This document shows positions 15,226 to 23,576 of a stretch of 64,000 bases of DNA, in pieces (positions within the stretch are counted from its first letter, which is position 1; every line of letters starts with the position of its first letter). This DNA is from Saprospiraceae bacterium UBA2329 (GTDB taxonomy: Bacteria; Bacteroidota; Bacteroidia; Chitinophagales; Saprospiraceae). The DNA is taken from NCBI GenBank assembly GCA_002344975.1, contig DDUV01000062.1:1-64000 (forward strand), given 5' to 3'. Both the position numbers and the translations under genes were made by a program. The notes beneath the pieces were generated by a model. That model saw only the letters and a program-made list of their open reading frames with translations. It did no database searches and was not told the DNA's origin.

Positions 15226-16887
15226 GTGCCGAACCGTACGCCTGCTTTTTACACCTGGGCCGTTGCTCTCGTGGCTGCGCTTTTTTTCCTGCCCTTTCTG
15301 GGCGGCGTTCATTTGTTTGACTGGGACGAGATCAATTTCGCCGAGGCTGCCCGCGAGATGCTGGCGCTCAAGGACTACTTGCGGGTGTACATCAACTACG
15401 AGCCATTTTGGGAGAAACCGCCCTTCTTCTTTTGGCTGCAAGCCTTGTCTATGAAGGCGTTCGGCGTGGGCGAATATGCGGCCCGATTTCCCAATGCCGT
15501 GTGCGGCATCCTCACGGTGGTATTGCTGTTCCGGCTCGGCGTGCGCCTGCGCTCTGTGCGTTTCGGGCTGCTGTGGGCCGGAGCATATTTGGGTTCCACG
15601 TTGCCGTTTTTGTATTTCAAATCGGGCATTATTGACCCCTGGTTCAATCTGTTCATCTTTCTGGGCTTGTACCATTTCATCCTGCATTACTGGAAAAAAG
15701 AATCGCTTCCGGGCATTGAATTGGCCCGTTCGGCATGGTGGCACCTGTTTTGGGCCGGCTTTTTCATCGGCATGGGCATGCTCACCAAAGGCCCGGTAGC
15801 CCTGCTCATTGCCGGCCTCACCATGGCGGTGTATTGGGTGCATCAGCGTTTCCGGTTGTATGTGGGCGTGCCACAGGTATTGTTTTTTCTGTTGGCCTCG
15901 CTCATCGTGGGGGCGGCCTGGTTGGGTTTGGAAACCTGGAAAAACGGCCCCTGGTTTGTGCGCGAATTTTTCACCTACCAATATCGTCTGTTCAGCACCC
16001 CCGACGCCGGCCACAAAGGCTTTCCCGGCTACCATTTGGCCGTTTTGGCCTTGGGTTGCTTTCCGGCGTCGGTCTTTGCCGCGAGGTCGTTTTTCAAAAT
16101 GCCCGCCGAGCCTTCCGCACACCTTGCCGACCTGCGCCGTTGGATGAAATTCCTCTTTTGGGTGGTGGTCGTTTTGTTTTCCATCGTGGAGTCCAAAATT
16201 GTGCATTATTCGTCTATGGCCTACTTCCCGCTCACGTTTCTGGCGGCTTCGGTTATAGAAAAAATATGGGACGGCGAGCTGCCTTTTGCCCGCTGGATGA
16301 AGGTGACGTTGTGGAGCATTGCAGGTTTGACGGCGGTTCTCTGCATTGTGGTACCGATATTGGGCATGCACCCCGAACTCCTCCGAGACCTCATCGCCGA
16401 TCCTTTTGGCCAAGCAAATTTGGACGCGCAGGTGCATTGGAGCGGCTGGGAAGTGCTGCCTGGGTTGGTCGTAATGGCGGTGTTGGCCTTGTTTTTCTTT
16501 TGGAAAAAAAGAGAGCGCACCGGGCGGGCCTTCAGTGTGCTTTTCATCGGCAATGCTGTGTTTGTGCTGTTGGCGCTCATTTTTTACATCAAACGGGTGG
16601 AGGGCTACTCGCAACGGGCGGCGGTGGAGTTTTTCCAAAGTAAAGCCGAAGAAGACTGCTACATCATCACACATGGCTACAAATCGTATGCGCACCTGTT
16701 TTACGCCGCCAAACGCCCCGTCACCGACCCGCGCAGCTACGATAAAGACCTCCTCCTGCAAGGCGATGCCGGCAAACCTGTGTATGTGGTGTGCAGAATC
16801 CACCGCGCCGACGAACTCCGCGCCTGGCCCCAACTTGAGGAAATCGGCAGCAAAAATGGGTTCGTATTTTTTCAACGCAGGCCGTAG
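15226..16887 (+). CDS. GT39/ArnT-like membrane glycosyltransferase
   Basis: About 553 residues with roughly 11 to 12 hydrophobic helices. The first periplasmic loop has the acidic catalytic motif region FDWDEINFAEAAREML, and FWEKPPFFFWLQ follows; both are typical of PMT/ArnT-type GT-C enzymes, which move sugars from polyprenyl-phosphate donors to lipids or proteins outside the inner membrane. I chose GTG 15226 because no ATG lies near the conserved N-terminus and the upstream gene ends at 15223. The acceptor is unknown. The soluble C-terminal tail (about 70 residues) is usual for the family. Confidence 0.85.
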   Translation: MPNRTPAFYTWAVALVAALFFLPFLGGVHLFDWDEINFAEAAREMLALKDYLRVYINYEPFWEKPPFFFWLQALSMKAFGVGEYAARFPNAVCGILTVVLLFRLGVRLRSVRFGLLWAGAYLGSTLPFLYFKSGIIDPWFNLFIFLGLYHFILHYWKKESLPGIELARSAWWHLFWAGFFIGMGMLTKGPVALLIAGLTMAVYWVHQRFRLYVGVPQVLFFLLASLIVGAAWLGLETWKNGPWFVREFFTYQYRLFSTPDAGHKGFPGYHLAVLALGCFPASVFAARSFFKMPAEPSAHLADLRRWMKFLFWVVVVLFSIVESKIVHYSSMAYFPLTFLAASVIEKIWDGELPFARWMKVTLWSIAGLTAVLCIVVPILGMHPELLRDLIADPFGQANLDAQVHWSGWEVLPGLVVMAVLALFFFWKKRERTGRAFSVLFIGNAVFVLLALIFYIKRVEGYSQRAAVEFFQSKAEEDCYIITHGYKSYAHLFYAAKRPVTDPRSYDKDLLLQGDAGKPVYVVCRIHRADELRAWPQLEEIGSKNGFVFFQRRP

Positions 16888-16895
16888 ATTTTCAG

Positions 16896-16903
16896 TAACT
16901 TTG
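16896..16903 (+). promoter_or_regulatory. -7 box of the AAA-ATPase gene
   Basis: TAACTTTG lies 17 bases before the start codon and 8 bases after the previous stop, giving a very short leader. The -33 region is T-rich but lacks a clear TTG. Confidence 0.55.
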
Positions 16904-16920
16904 TACTCAAACGGCTACAA

Positions 16921-18471
16921 ATGGCACTTCAGAAGCTACCCATCGGGATACAGGATTTTCGGAAAATCAGAGAGAACGATTTTCTGTATGTGGACAAGAC
17001 GCAGTACATTCACAAGATGGTATCTCAGTCCGGTGCTTTCTTCCTCTCCCGCCCGCGCCGCTTCGGCAAATCCATAACCATCACCACTTTGCAGGAGTTG
17101 TATTCCGGCAGCCGGGACTTGTTCAAAGGCTTGTGGATAGAAGATAAATGGGACTGGAACAAGCGGCATCCGGTCATTCGCATTTCTTTCAAAGATGTCA
17201 ACTTCGAGCAGTTGGGCTTGGAAAAAGCCCTGTTCGACCGCGTGGAAGAACTGAGCCTGCGCATGGAGGTTCCGATCACCCGCGAAAATGCCAGAGACCA
17301 GCTTCGGGAGGTCATTCGGTCGCTGGGTCGCGAACGAAAAGTGGTTGTACTCATTGACGAATACGACGCGCCCATCATTCATTATCTGGGCAAAGACCTG
17401 GCGCAGGCGCAGGAAAACCGGGAGTTGCTGAAAGGCTTTTACAGCATCCTGAAAGAATTGGACTCCCAGTTGGAATTCGTCTTCCTCACCGGCGTGAGCA
17501 AGTTTTCCAAAGTAGGCATTTTCTCCGGCCTCAACAATCTGCAAGACATCAGTCTGCACCCGGCTTTCGCCAATATGCTGGGCTACACGCAACAGGAATT
17601 GGAGGGAAATTTTGCAGAAGAAATCACCGCCGCCGCCGAATTGATGCGCCTCAGCCGGGAGGAATTGTTGGCCAAAATGAAGTACTGGTACAATGGCTAC
17701 CGGTTTGAGGAATGTGCAGATTCGGTGTATAATCCGGTGTCCTGCCACTCTTTTTTTTCTCAAAATAAATTTGAAAACTTCTGGTTTGCCACCGGCACGC
17801 CTACTTTCCTCATCAACCTGCTCAAACAGCAGGGGCTGTACGATTTCAAACTCACCGAGCAATCGCAGTTGGAATTCGACAGCTTCGATCTGGAAGACCT
17901 GCGCCCCTACGGACTGCTCTACCAAACCGGATACCTCACGATCATTGACCGCGACGAGGCTGGTATTTACCAACTCGGCTATCCTAATTACGAGGTCGAA
18001 AACTCTATGCTGGCCTACCTCTTGGATGCCTTTGGCGGGGTGCCTAAAGGCTCCGGCCTCGTGGTTGCCCTGCGTTTGGAGCGGGCCTTTGAAAGCGACG
18101 ATATAGAGCAGGTGATGCGCATTTTGACCGGTATGTTCAGCGGGCTGCCTCGCCAACTGTACGAAAAAACGCCGGAACGATTTTACCACGCCTCTTTGCA
18201 TTTGTTGTTCAGTTACATGGGTTTGCGCGTTCACAGCGAGGTCTGCACCATTGAGGGCCGCGCCGACGCGGTGGTGGAAACTTCGTCCAAAGTGTATGTG
18301 CTGGAGTTCAAGCTCGACCAAAGCGCAGAGGCAGCCTTAGAGCAAATCCGAAAGAAGCGCTACCATCAGGCGTTTTGGAATTTGGGCAAACCGGTAGTAG
18401 GCCTCGGCGTGAATTTCAGCAGCGCGGCCCGAAATATTGAGGATTGGAAAGCGGAGGAGATGAGCCTTTAA
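16921..18471 (+). CDS. AAA-ATPase-like protein with C-terminal PD-(D/E)XK nuclease domain
   Basis: 516 residues. The N-terminus matches the AAA-ATPase_like family (PIGIQDFRKIRENDFLYVDKT), with an unusual Walker A (RRFGKS, residues 46-51) and a Walker B/DEYD box (VVVLIDEYDAPI, about residue 145). The C-terminal part is a DUF1703-type nuclease domain with GRADAVV and YVLEFKLD giving the D...EXK signature. The family is abundant and often multi-copy in Bacteroidota; its role is not established, with mobile-element or defence functions proposed. It has its own -7 box. The HemC-like gene starts 14 bases downstream. Confidence 0.88.
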   Translation: MALQKLPIGIQDFRKIRENDFLYVDKTQYIHKMVSQSGAFFLSRPRRFGKSITITTLQELYSGSRDLFKGLWIEDKWDWNKRHPVIRISFKDVNFEQLGLEKALFDRVEELSLRMEVPITRENARDQLREVIRSLGRERKVVVLIDEYDAPIIHYLGKDLAQAQENRELLKGFYSILKELDSQLEFVFLTGVSKFSKVGIFSGLNNLQDISLHPAFANMLGYTQQELEGNFAEEITAAAELMRLSREELLAKMKYWYNGYRFEECADSVYNPVSCHSFFSQNKFENFWFATGTPTFLINLLKQQGLYDFKLTEQSQLEFDSFDLEDLRPYGLLYQTGYLTIIDRDEAGIYQLGYPNYEVENSMLAYLLDAFGGVPKGSGLVVALRLERAFESDDIEQVMRILTGMFSGLPRQLYEKTPERFYHASLHLLFSYMGLRVHSEVCTIEGRADAVVETSSKVYVLEFKLDQSAEAALEQIRKKRYHQAFWNLGKPVVGLGVNFSSAARNIEDWKAEEMSL

Positions 18472-18485
18472 GGAAACAGACCACT

Positions 18486-19307
18486 ATGAATCAAGATATT
18501 AGAATCCTGAGCCGCCATACGGTGCTGCCCGCCTCCATCGCCGAGGCTTTGCAAAATGAGGCCATATTATGTACCCTTGAGCCGGCTGCATCCATCGGGG
18601 AAATATGCGATGCCCTCTTGCGCGGCACGGCAGATACGGCGCTGCTGCCATTGCACCAAGTCTCCCTCACCTTGCCCGAAGGCGTGGTCATCACGGCCTT
18701 GACGGAGCGGGAGCGCCCTGCGGAGTGTCTGCTGAGTCTGCCCGATAGTGTGGTCGCATCGGGCATGTTCGGGTTGCCGCAAAACCCCGTTATTGGCCTG
18801 TCCGGCTTGCGGCGTTCTGTCCAAATGAAAGACTTATTGCCTGATTATCAGGAGGTAGAACTTGAGGGTAGTTTTGAAGAAGCGCTGCACGAGTTGCGTT
18901 CCGGCGCTGTTCATGCGCTGCTTTGGCCCGAAATGGACCTGCCCGAAACCGGGGCATTGCAAGAGACGGGGCTGAATGTGCTGCGTTTTAATCCCCGCGA
19001 ATTTCAGCCCGCGCCGGGGCAGGGCGTTTGGGCTTGGTTGGCCTGCCGGGATGATGTAGCCATTAGGCGCTTGCTCAAAAAGCTACATCATCCCGCCGTA
19101 GCGGCCGCTACCAATGTGGAGCGCGGCGCCCTGCGTTTATTGCCCGAAACAGACCGGGCATCGGCAGGCATTTATACGGATTGCGACGCGCAAGGCAATT
19201 ACCACGTTTGGGCCTCGGTGGCCGGCACATCAGCCTTGAAACGGGCCAGACTGTCGTCCAGCACGCATTTTCAATTGGCCGAAAAGGTAGCGGCGCAGTT
19301 TATTTGA
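18486..19307 (+). CDS. Degenerate hydroxymethylbilane synthase (HemC)-like protein
   Basis: 273 residues that align through most of their length with HemC, the enzyme that polymerises porphobilinogen. Preserved: RGTADTALL...LPEG (domain 1), IGLSGLRRSVQ with R109-R110, and FQPAPGQGVWAW with NVERGALRLL. Lost: the catalytic Asp (E. coli D84) is Q58 in an ungapped local alignment where HSMKD reads PL-HQ; the arginines of LRGNVGTRL are replaced (LEGSFEEAL); and the cofactor-binding GGC is absent, replaced by LPETDRAS. It therefore cannot be a normal porphobilinogen deaminase. A binding or regulatory role, or a decaying paralogue, are both possible. Start at ATG 18486 follows the ATPase stop by 14 bases. 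Confidence 0.7.
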   Translation: MNQDIRILSRHTVLPASIAEALQNEAILCTLEPAASIGEICDALLRGTADTALLPLHQVSLTLPEGVVITALTERERPAECLLSLPDSVVASGMFGLPQNPVIGLSGLRRSVQMKDLLPDYQEVELEGSFEEALHELRSGAVHALLWPEMDLPETGALQETGLNVLRFNPREFQPAPGQGVWAWLACRDDVAIRRLLKKLHHPAVAAATNVERGALRLLPETDRASAGIYTDCDAQGNYHVWASVAGTSALKRARLSSSTHFQLAEKVAAQFI

Positions 19308-19309
19308 TA

Positions 19310-19900
19310 TTACTGGCCCATCGCCGCGATGAACTCCTCGCTGCTCGGCTTCACTTTGGACGCGAAGAAATGGGTCAGTTCGCCTTTTTCATTGATGAGG
19401 TACTTGCAAAAATTCCAACTCGGCTCCTGGCTGTTCCATCCGTTTTGCGCCGGGTCGGTAAGCCATTGATACAGAGGCGCTTTCTGCTCGCCTTTTACAT
19501 GCACTTTTTCAAACATCGGGAAACTCACGCCATAGTTTTTTTGGCAAAACTCGGCTATGTCGTTGGCCGTACCCGGTTCCTGCCCCATGAAGTCATTGCA
19601 GGGGAAGCCCAGCACGACCACTTCATCTTTATTTTCTGCATAAAACTTTTCCCAATCGGCGTATTGCGGAGTATAGCCGCACTTGGAAGCCACATTGAGA
19701 ATGATGATTTTTTTGCCCCGGAATTGCTCCAGCGAAACAGGTTCGCCGCTGAGAGAATTGACGGTGAAATCGTAAAAAGATTTGCCGGAAGGCTGCGCAG
19801 TGCTGTTTTCCATAGGACGCGATGCAATTTTGTTGGAATCGAAACAAGACAAAAGCAGTACGGCGCCGAGGGCCGCCATGAGGACGATGATGATTTTCAT
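19310..19900 (-). CDS. Lipoprotein glutathione peroxidase
   Basis: 196 residues. The N-terminus is a lipoprotein signal (lipobox LLLSC, Cys19), so the enzyme should be anchored in the envelope, unlike most bacterial homologues. The thioredoxin-fold domain has the peroxidatic cysteine C74 in NVASKCGYT, FPCNDF with C101, and the catalytic tryptophan in EPSWNFCKYL. Like most bacterial GPx it uses Cys, not Sec, and probably thioredoxin-type reductants. Its stop lies two bases from the convergent HemC-like gene with no room for a dedicated terminator. ATG 19900 is preferred to TTG 19906. Confidence 0.92.
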   Translation of the reverse strand: MKIIIVLMAALGAVLLLSCFDSNKIASRPMENSTAQPSGKSFYDFTVNSLSGEPVSLEQFRGKKIIILNVASKCGYTPQYADWEKFYAENKDEVVVLGFPCNDFMGQEPGTANDIAEFCQKNYGVSFPMFEKVHVKGEQKAPLYQWLTDPAQNGWNSQEPSWNFCKYLINEKGELTHFFASKVKPSSEEFIAAMGQ

Positions 19901-19979
19901 TGGCAATACGGTTTTAAAAGTAATGCCCCTGAAACGTGGAATCTGCGCTATGGTTCAAACACAAAACAAGGAACGCGTT

Positions 19980-19987
19980 TACCTTTG
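19980..19987 (+). promoter_or_regulatory. -7 box of the amidohydrolase gene
   Basis: TACCTTTG lies 19 bases before the start codon at 20007. This placement supports the chosen start over in-frame codons further upstream, which overlap the divergent peroxidase gene. Confidence 0.6.
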
Positions 19988-20006
19988 TAAGCAAAACCAA
20001 CTTATT

Positions 20007-21827
20007 ATGAAAAAGCATCGCACCGCTTCGTCTGCCGGGATTAACAAAAAAACAGCGCTGATTTTACTGATTGCCACTGTTTTGGCCATCGTATTTTATC
20101 GCGTTGTCTTGTCTGATTTCTCCAAAGACAGCGATGCCGTGTATTTCGGTGGCGATATTCTAACCATGAGCGACGAGCAGCCTTTTGTGGAGGCCGTTTA
20201 TGTAAAAAATGGCAAAATTGAAGCCATAGGCCCCAAAGCCGATGTACTGAAACGAATAACTAAAAACACAAAACACATTGATTTACAAGGAAAAACCCTC
20301 ATGCCGGGCTTTTTCGACGCGCATGGGCATTACGATCTGGCAGCCGTTTTTTACTCCATGACCGACGTCAGCGGAGTCAGCTATCGGAGGCCGCAGGAGG
20401 TTTGGGCCAGGATTGAAAATGCCGTAAAAAACGCCCCTGCCGGCCAATGGGTGTATTGCTATGGATTCGACCCCATCCTGACTGCAGGAGTGGAAAACCC
20501 CACTTTGGCCTACATGGACTCTATTGCCCCCAACAATCCTTTGGTCATCATTACCAAGGCTTTACACGTTTTTTATGTCAATTCTCAGGCATTTTCGGCA
20601 TTGGGTATTACCAACAAAACGCCCGATCCCTCGGCGGCCAGTTATTACGAAAAAGACGCTGCCGGAAAACTCACCGGCGCCATCGTCGAGCAGGAAGCCC
20701 TCGAACCCATTCGCATTCAGATTCTGGCCGATGTGATGTCCAATTTTGTAAAAAATACCCGCAGCATCATGACCGACTATGCCCAAATGGGCGTCACCAG
20801 CGCCGTCAACATGGGCTTGTCGGCCAATAAAAAAACGATCTTTAGCCTGTACGAACACTTGGCAGCCGAAAAACCCAAGCCTTTGTACCAGCTTTTAGCC
20901 CTTGCCGGAAAACTGCCGAAACGCGCCCCCAATCCCCGTTTGTTCATCTATCTCCGAAAGGACAACTTTGACCTGTTGCCTGAAAAGGCCCGGAATACAG
21001 ACGATTTTTACAAAATCATCGGCATCAAAATGTGGTACGACGGCTCTCCATACAGCGGTTCCATGTTTTTGAAGCAGCCGTATATTCAATCTAAATTCAC
21101 CATCGAAGGCATCCATTTAAGCCCCAACCACACCAGCGAAAGCCTGCTGACCGAGGAGGAATTGCAAGGCTGGATAGAAAAAATTCAGGCGAAAAATTTT
21201 CCCGTAGCCGTTCACGCTCAGGGCGACAGAGCGAACGATGAAGTGGTAGATGTCTTCAAAAAAATTCATGCAAAAAACGCCATCAACCACTACCGGCACC
21301 GCATCGAACACTGTATGCTTCTGCCCAAAGAACGCCTGTCGGACATGAAAAACATGAGCATAACGCCCAGCTTTCATATCAATCACATTTTGTACTACGG
21401 CGATTTTTTGGACAAAGAAATCCTCGGCGAAGAACGAGCCGCCCGCATTTTCCCATTGCAATCAACGTTGGAAGCCGGGCTGCCCTACAGCCTCCATGCC
21501 GACATGCCGCAGTTTGTACCCAGTCCTTTGGCGCTGGCGCACACCTCCGTTCATCGCCAAACGGAAAGCGGGGCAGTCTATAATGAAAACGAACGGGTTT
21601 CGGTCATGCAGGCCCTCAAAAGCATCACCATTCATGCAGCCTGGCAGTTGCATCTGGAGGATAAATTGGGCAGTATTGAAAAAGGGAAATATGCAGATTT
21701 GGTCATTTTGGATCAAAACCCGCTGAAAACAACCAGCGAGCAAATGACCTCCATTCGGGTGCTGGAAACCATAGTGGCAGGCAATACCGTCTGGAAACAA
21801 CAGGCCGCTCCCGGCGCAGCGCAATAG
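20007..21827 (+). CDS. Membrane-anchored amidohydrolase (YtcJ-like, amidohydrolase family 3)
   Basis: 606 residues. One hydrophobic helix (about residues 15-35) should anchor the protein with the catalytic domain outside the cytoplasm. The metal-dependent hydrolase domain begins GGDILTMS; the first metal histidines are in FDAHGHYD (H106, H108), and HAQGDRAND and HRIEHC supply later ligands. The C-terminal KYADLVILDQNPL is the usual family ending. The YtcJ-like group hydrolyses amide or related bonds in diverse substrates; the natural one is unknown. A -7 box precedes it. Confidence 0.88.
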   Translation: MKKHRTASSAGINKKTALILLIATVLAIVFYRVVLSDFSKDSDAVYFGGDILTMSDEQPFVEAVYVKNGKIEAIGPKADVLKRITKNTKHIDLQGKTLMPGFFDAHGHYDLAAVFYSMTDVSGVSYRRPQEVWARIENAVKNAPAGQWVYCYGFDPILTAGVENPTLAYMDSIAPNNPLVIITKALHVFYVNSQAFSALGITNKTPDPSAASYYEKDAAGKLTGAIVEQEALEPIRIQILADVMSNFVKNTRSIMTDYAQMGVTSAVNMGLSANKKTIFSLYEHLAAEKPKPLYQLLALAGKLPKRAPNPRLFIYLRKDNFDLLPEKARNTDDFYKIIGIKMWYDGSPYSGSMFLKQPYIQSKFTIEGIHLSPNHTSESLLTEEELQGWIEKIQAKNFPVAVHAQGDRANDEVVDVFKKIHAKNAINHYRHRIEHCMLLPKERLSDMKNMSITPSFHINHILYYGDFLDKEILGEERAARIFPLQSTLEAGLPYSLHADMPQFVPSPLALAHTSVHRQTESGAVYNENERVSVMQALKSITIHAAWQLHLEDKLGSIEKGKYADLVILDQNPLKTTSEQMTSIRVLETIVAGNTVWKQQAAPGAAQ

Positions 21828-21837
21828 TTGCAAAAGT

Positions 21838-21870
21838 CATCGCCACTTCGCCGCCAACTCCCTAACTTTG
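21838..21870 (+). promoter_or_regulatory. Promoter of the methylmalonyl-CoA epimerase gene
   Basis: TTG (21838-21840), a 22-base spacer and TAACTTTG (21863-21870) precede the start codon at 21897 by 26 bases. The spacer is slightly long. Confidence 0.6.
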
Positions 21871-21896
21871 AGGCTGGTTCTTTAATCAACAACCTT

Positions 21897-22301
21897 ATGG
21901 AAATCTCTCACATCGAACACATCGGCATCGCAGTCGAAAACCTGCAGGAAGCCATCGCCTACTACGAGGAAAAACTGGGACTGAAATGCTACTCCATCGA
22001 GGAAGTGCCCGACCAAAAAGTACGGACTGCCTTTTTCAAAGTAGGCCAAACCAAAGTAGAACTCCTCGAATCTACCGACCCGGAAGGCCCCATCGGCAGG
22101 TTCATCGCCAAAAAAGGCCCAGGCCTGCACCACCTCGCCTTCGCTGTGGACCAAGTGGACGCCGCCCTGCAAACCGTAGAAGAACGCGGCGTGCAACTCA
22201 TAGACAAAACATCGCGGCGCGGCGCCGAAAACCTCCGCATCGGATTCCTGCATCCCAAGTCCACTTTCGGCACGCTCACCGAACTGTGCGGCAAGGAGTA
22301 G
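21897..22301 (+). CDS. mce: Methylmalonyl-CoA epimerase
   Basis: The 134-residue protein of the VOC/glyoxalase fold interconverts (R)- and (S)-methylmalonyl-CoA in propionate metabolism. Typical sequence: MEISHIEHIGIAVENL with the metal histidine, VELLESTDPEGPIGRFI, GPGLHHLAFAVD and TLTELCGK. Length fits the family. The start is set by the promoter and by the conserved HIEHIGIAV. The pseudouridine synthase gene begins two bases after the stop, suggesting a two-gene transcript. Methylmalonyl-CoA mutase genes are not in the window. Confidence 0.92.
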   Translation: MEISHIEHIGIAVENLQEAIAYYEEKLGLKCYSIEEVPDQKVRTAFFKVGQTKVELLESTDPEGPIGRFIAKKGPGLHHLAFAVDQVDAALQTVEERGVQLIDKTSRRGAENLRIGFLHPKSTFGTLTELCGKE

Positions 22302-22303
22302 CC

Positions 22304-22942
22304 ATGCACCCTCCCGCCATCCTCCTCGAAACACCGCAACTGCTCGTCGTCCACAAACCAGCAGGCATGGCGGTAGAACGCCAATTGCACGGCTACCCCT
22401 CGGTAGAGGACTGGGCTTGGCAATACCTTTCAGCCTCCACAAAAAAGCCCTTCATCGGCATCGTGCATCGCCTCGACCGCCCCGTGAGCGGCATACTCCT
22501 GCTGGCCAAAAAACGCGCCGCCCTCAAAGACCTCAACCTCCAGTTTGCTGAACGCCGAACGGAAAAGACCTACCATGCCATTGTTCAGCAGGCCCCCTAC
22601 CCTGCCGCCGGCACATTGATACACTGGCTGGCTAAAGACACAGAGGGCAAACGCGCCGTCATCGCTCGCGAAGGCGCCACCGGGGCCGCCCGCTGCGAGT
22701 TGAAGTATAAAATACTGAAGGATATCCCATCGGGCATTTTGCTGGAAATCAAGCCCGTACAAGGCCGCTTCCATCAGATACGCGCACAATTGGCCGCCGC
22801 CGGCACGCCCATTCTCGGCGATGCCCGCTACGGCGCCGAGGCATCCTGGCAGCCCGATGCCATCGCCCTGCACGCCCATTCGCTCCGCTTCCGCGACCCC
22901 GCCGACGGGCAGTGGCGCACGGTAACGGCGGAGTGGGAGTGA
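22304..22942 (+). CDS. RluA-family pseudouridine synthase
   Basis: The 212-residue enzyme isomerises uridine to pseudouridine in rRNA or tRNA. The catalytic aspartate lies in HRLDRPVSGILLLAK, preceded by VVHKPAGMAV and followed by KTYHAIV and GRFHQIRAQL, the complete RluA motif series. It lacks the S4 RNA-binding domain, so it belongs to the short RluA group (RluA/TruC-like). The exact RNA target is not deducible. The frame is open upstream inside the epimerase gene, but ATG 22304 is the natural start, two bases after that gene's stop. Confidence 0.9.
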   Translation: MHPPAILLETPQLLVVHKPAGMAVERQLHGYPSVEDWAWQYLSASTKKPFIGIVHRLDRPVSGILLLAKKRAALKDLNLQFAERRTEKTYHAIVQQAPYPAAGTLIHWLAKDTEGKRAVIAREGATGAARCELKYKILKDIPSGILLEIKPVQGRFHQIRAQLAAAGTPILGDARYGAEASWQPDAIALHAHSLRFRDPADGQWRTVTAEWE

Positions 22943-22998
22943 CTATGAAGTCGTGGACTTGATGTATCGGACTACCTTATTTTAAGACGAAGAACAGG

Positions 22999-23033
22999 CT
23001 TGAGGCTTGCAGCCTGCAACTTGCAGCTTGAGG
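22999..23033. repeat. 7-bp-phased repeat array upstream of the DUF3127 gene
   Basis: Five 7-base units in strict phase: GCTTGAG, GCTTGCA, GCCTGCA, ACTTGCA, GCTTGAG. The first and last units are identical to those of the cysS-leader array at 5222. It lies 70 bases before the -7 box of the next gene. Confidence 0.8.
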
Positions 23034-23102
23034 AATATGTCAAACAATTACTTTTTTTCAACAAAAAATCCCCCCTGCCTATTACAAAACAAAGAGTGCT
23101 TG

Positions 23103-23110
23103 TATATTTG
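23103..23110 (+). promoter_or_regulatory. -7 box of the DUF3127 gene
   Basis: TATATTTG lies 28 bases before the start codon at 23139 in an AT-rich stretch. No clear -33 TTG was found at the expected distance. Confidence 0.5.
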
Positions 23111-23138
23111 AACCTCTAAAATCAAAACCTTTAACGCT

Positions 23139-23513
23139 ATGTCTTTTGAAGTTTCAGGAAAGCTCATCAAGAAGTTCGATACCGAGAACAAAACGGGTAC
23201 TTTTCAGGCCCGCGAGTTTGTAATCGAAATTGAAGGGCAGTATCCCCAGGTCATTAAATTCCAGTTGGTTCAAGACCGTTGCAGCCTCCTCGACGCCTAC
23301 AATGAAGGCGAAGTGATCAAAGTTCACTTCGATCTTCGCGGCAGAGAATGGAACGGTAAATACCTGACCAACCTCAATGCCTGGCGTTTGGAAAAAGGCG
23401 ATGCTGCCGCTCCGCCCGCTCAGGCTACGGCTGCCGCTACTCCGCCGCCGCCCAGCAGTTTCCCTACCGTAGCCGATGAGCCTCCCGGCGCCGACGACGA
23501 TCTGCCGTTCTGA
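23139..23513 (+). CDS. DUF3127 protein with SSB-like acidic C-terminal tip
   Basis: The 124-residue protein begins with a compact beta-rich domain (residues 1-88: GKLIKKFDTENKTG, FVIEIEG, WNGKYLTNLNAW) that I recognise as DUF3127, a Bacteroidota family with a likely OB fold. A low-complexity Ala/Pro linker follows, and the last residues are ADDDLPF. Layout and tail copy those of single-stranded-DNA-binding proteins, whose DDDIPF tip recruits repair and replication enzymes. Inference: a nucleic-acid-binding protein or a mimic of the SSB tail. A convergent-gene hairpin follows the stop. Confidence 0.8.
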   Translation: MSFEVSGKLIKKFDTENKTGTFQAREFVIEIEGQYPQVIKFQLVQDRCSLLDAYNEGEVIKVHFDLRGREWNGKYLTNLNAWRLEKGDAAAPPAQATAAATPPPPSSFPTVADEPPGADDDLPF

Positions 23514-23525
23514 TGAAAAAAGGGT

Positions 23526-23576
23526 AGTGAAGGGGTGACTTGCTTCGCGACTATCTCAGGTAGTCACCCCTTCACT
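23526..23576. repeat. Long hairpin, copy 1 of a paired family (bidirectional terminator)
   Basis: Perfect 15-bp arms (23526-23540 and 23562-23576, starting AGTGAAGGGG) enclose a 21-base loop. The same arms occur at 60282-60332 around an unrelated 21-base loop. A T-run follows on the plus strand. The right arm reaches the DinB gene's stop codon, so it may terminate both convergent genes. Confidence 0.85.

Noticed and set aside
15103..16875. A 590-codon open frame antisense to the glycosyltransferase gene
   Set aside because: Composition is His/Gln/Arg-rich without any domain, and it lies wholly opposite a clear GT39-like membrane protein. Similar antisense frames at 16936-18321, 8175-9407 and 5143-6234 are rejected for the same reason.
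18486..19307. Annotation as functional hemC
   Set aside because: Catalytic Asp, substrate-binding arginines and the dipyrromethane-binding Cys are all missing, so the enzyme name would mislead.
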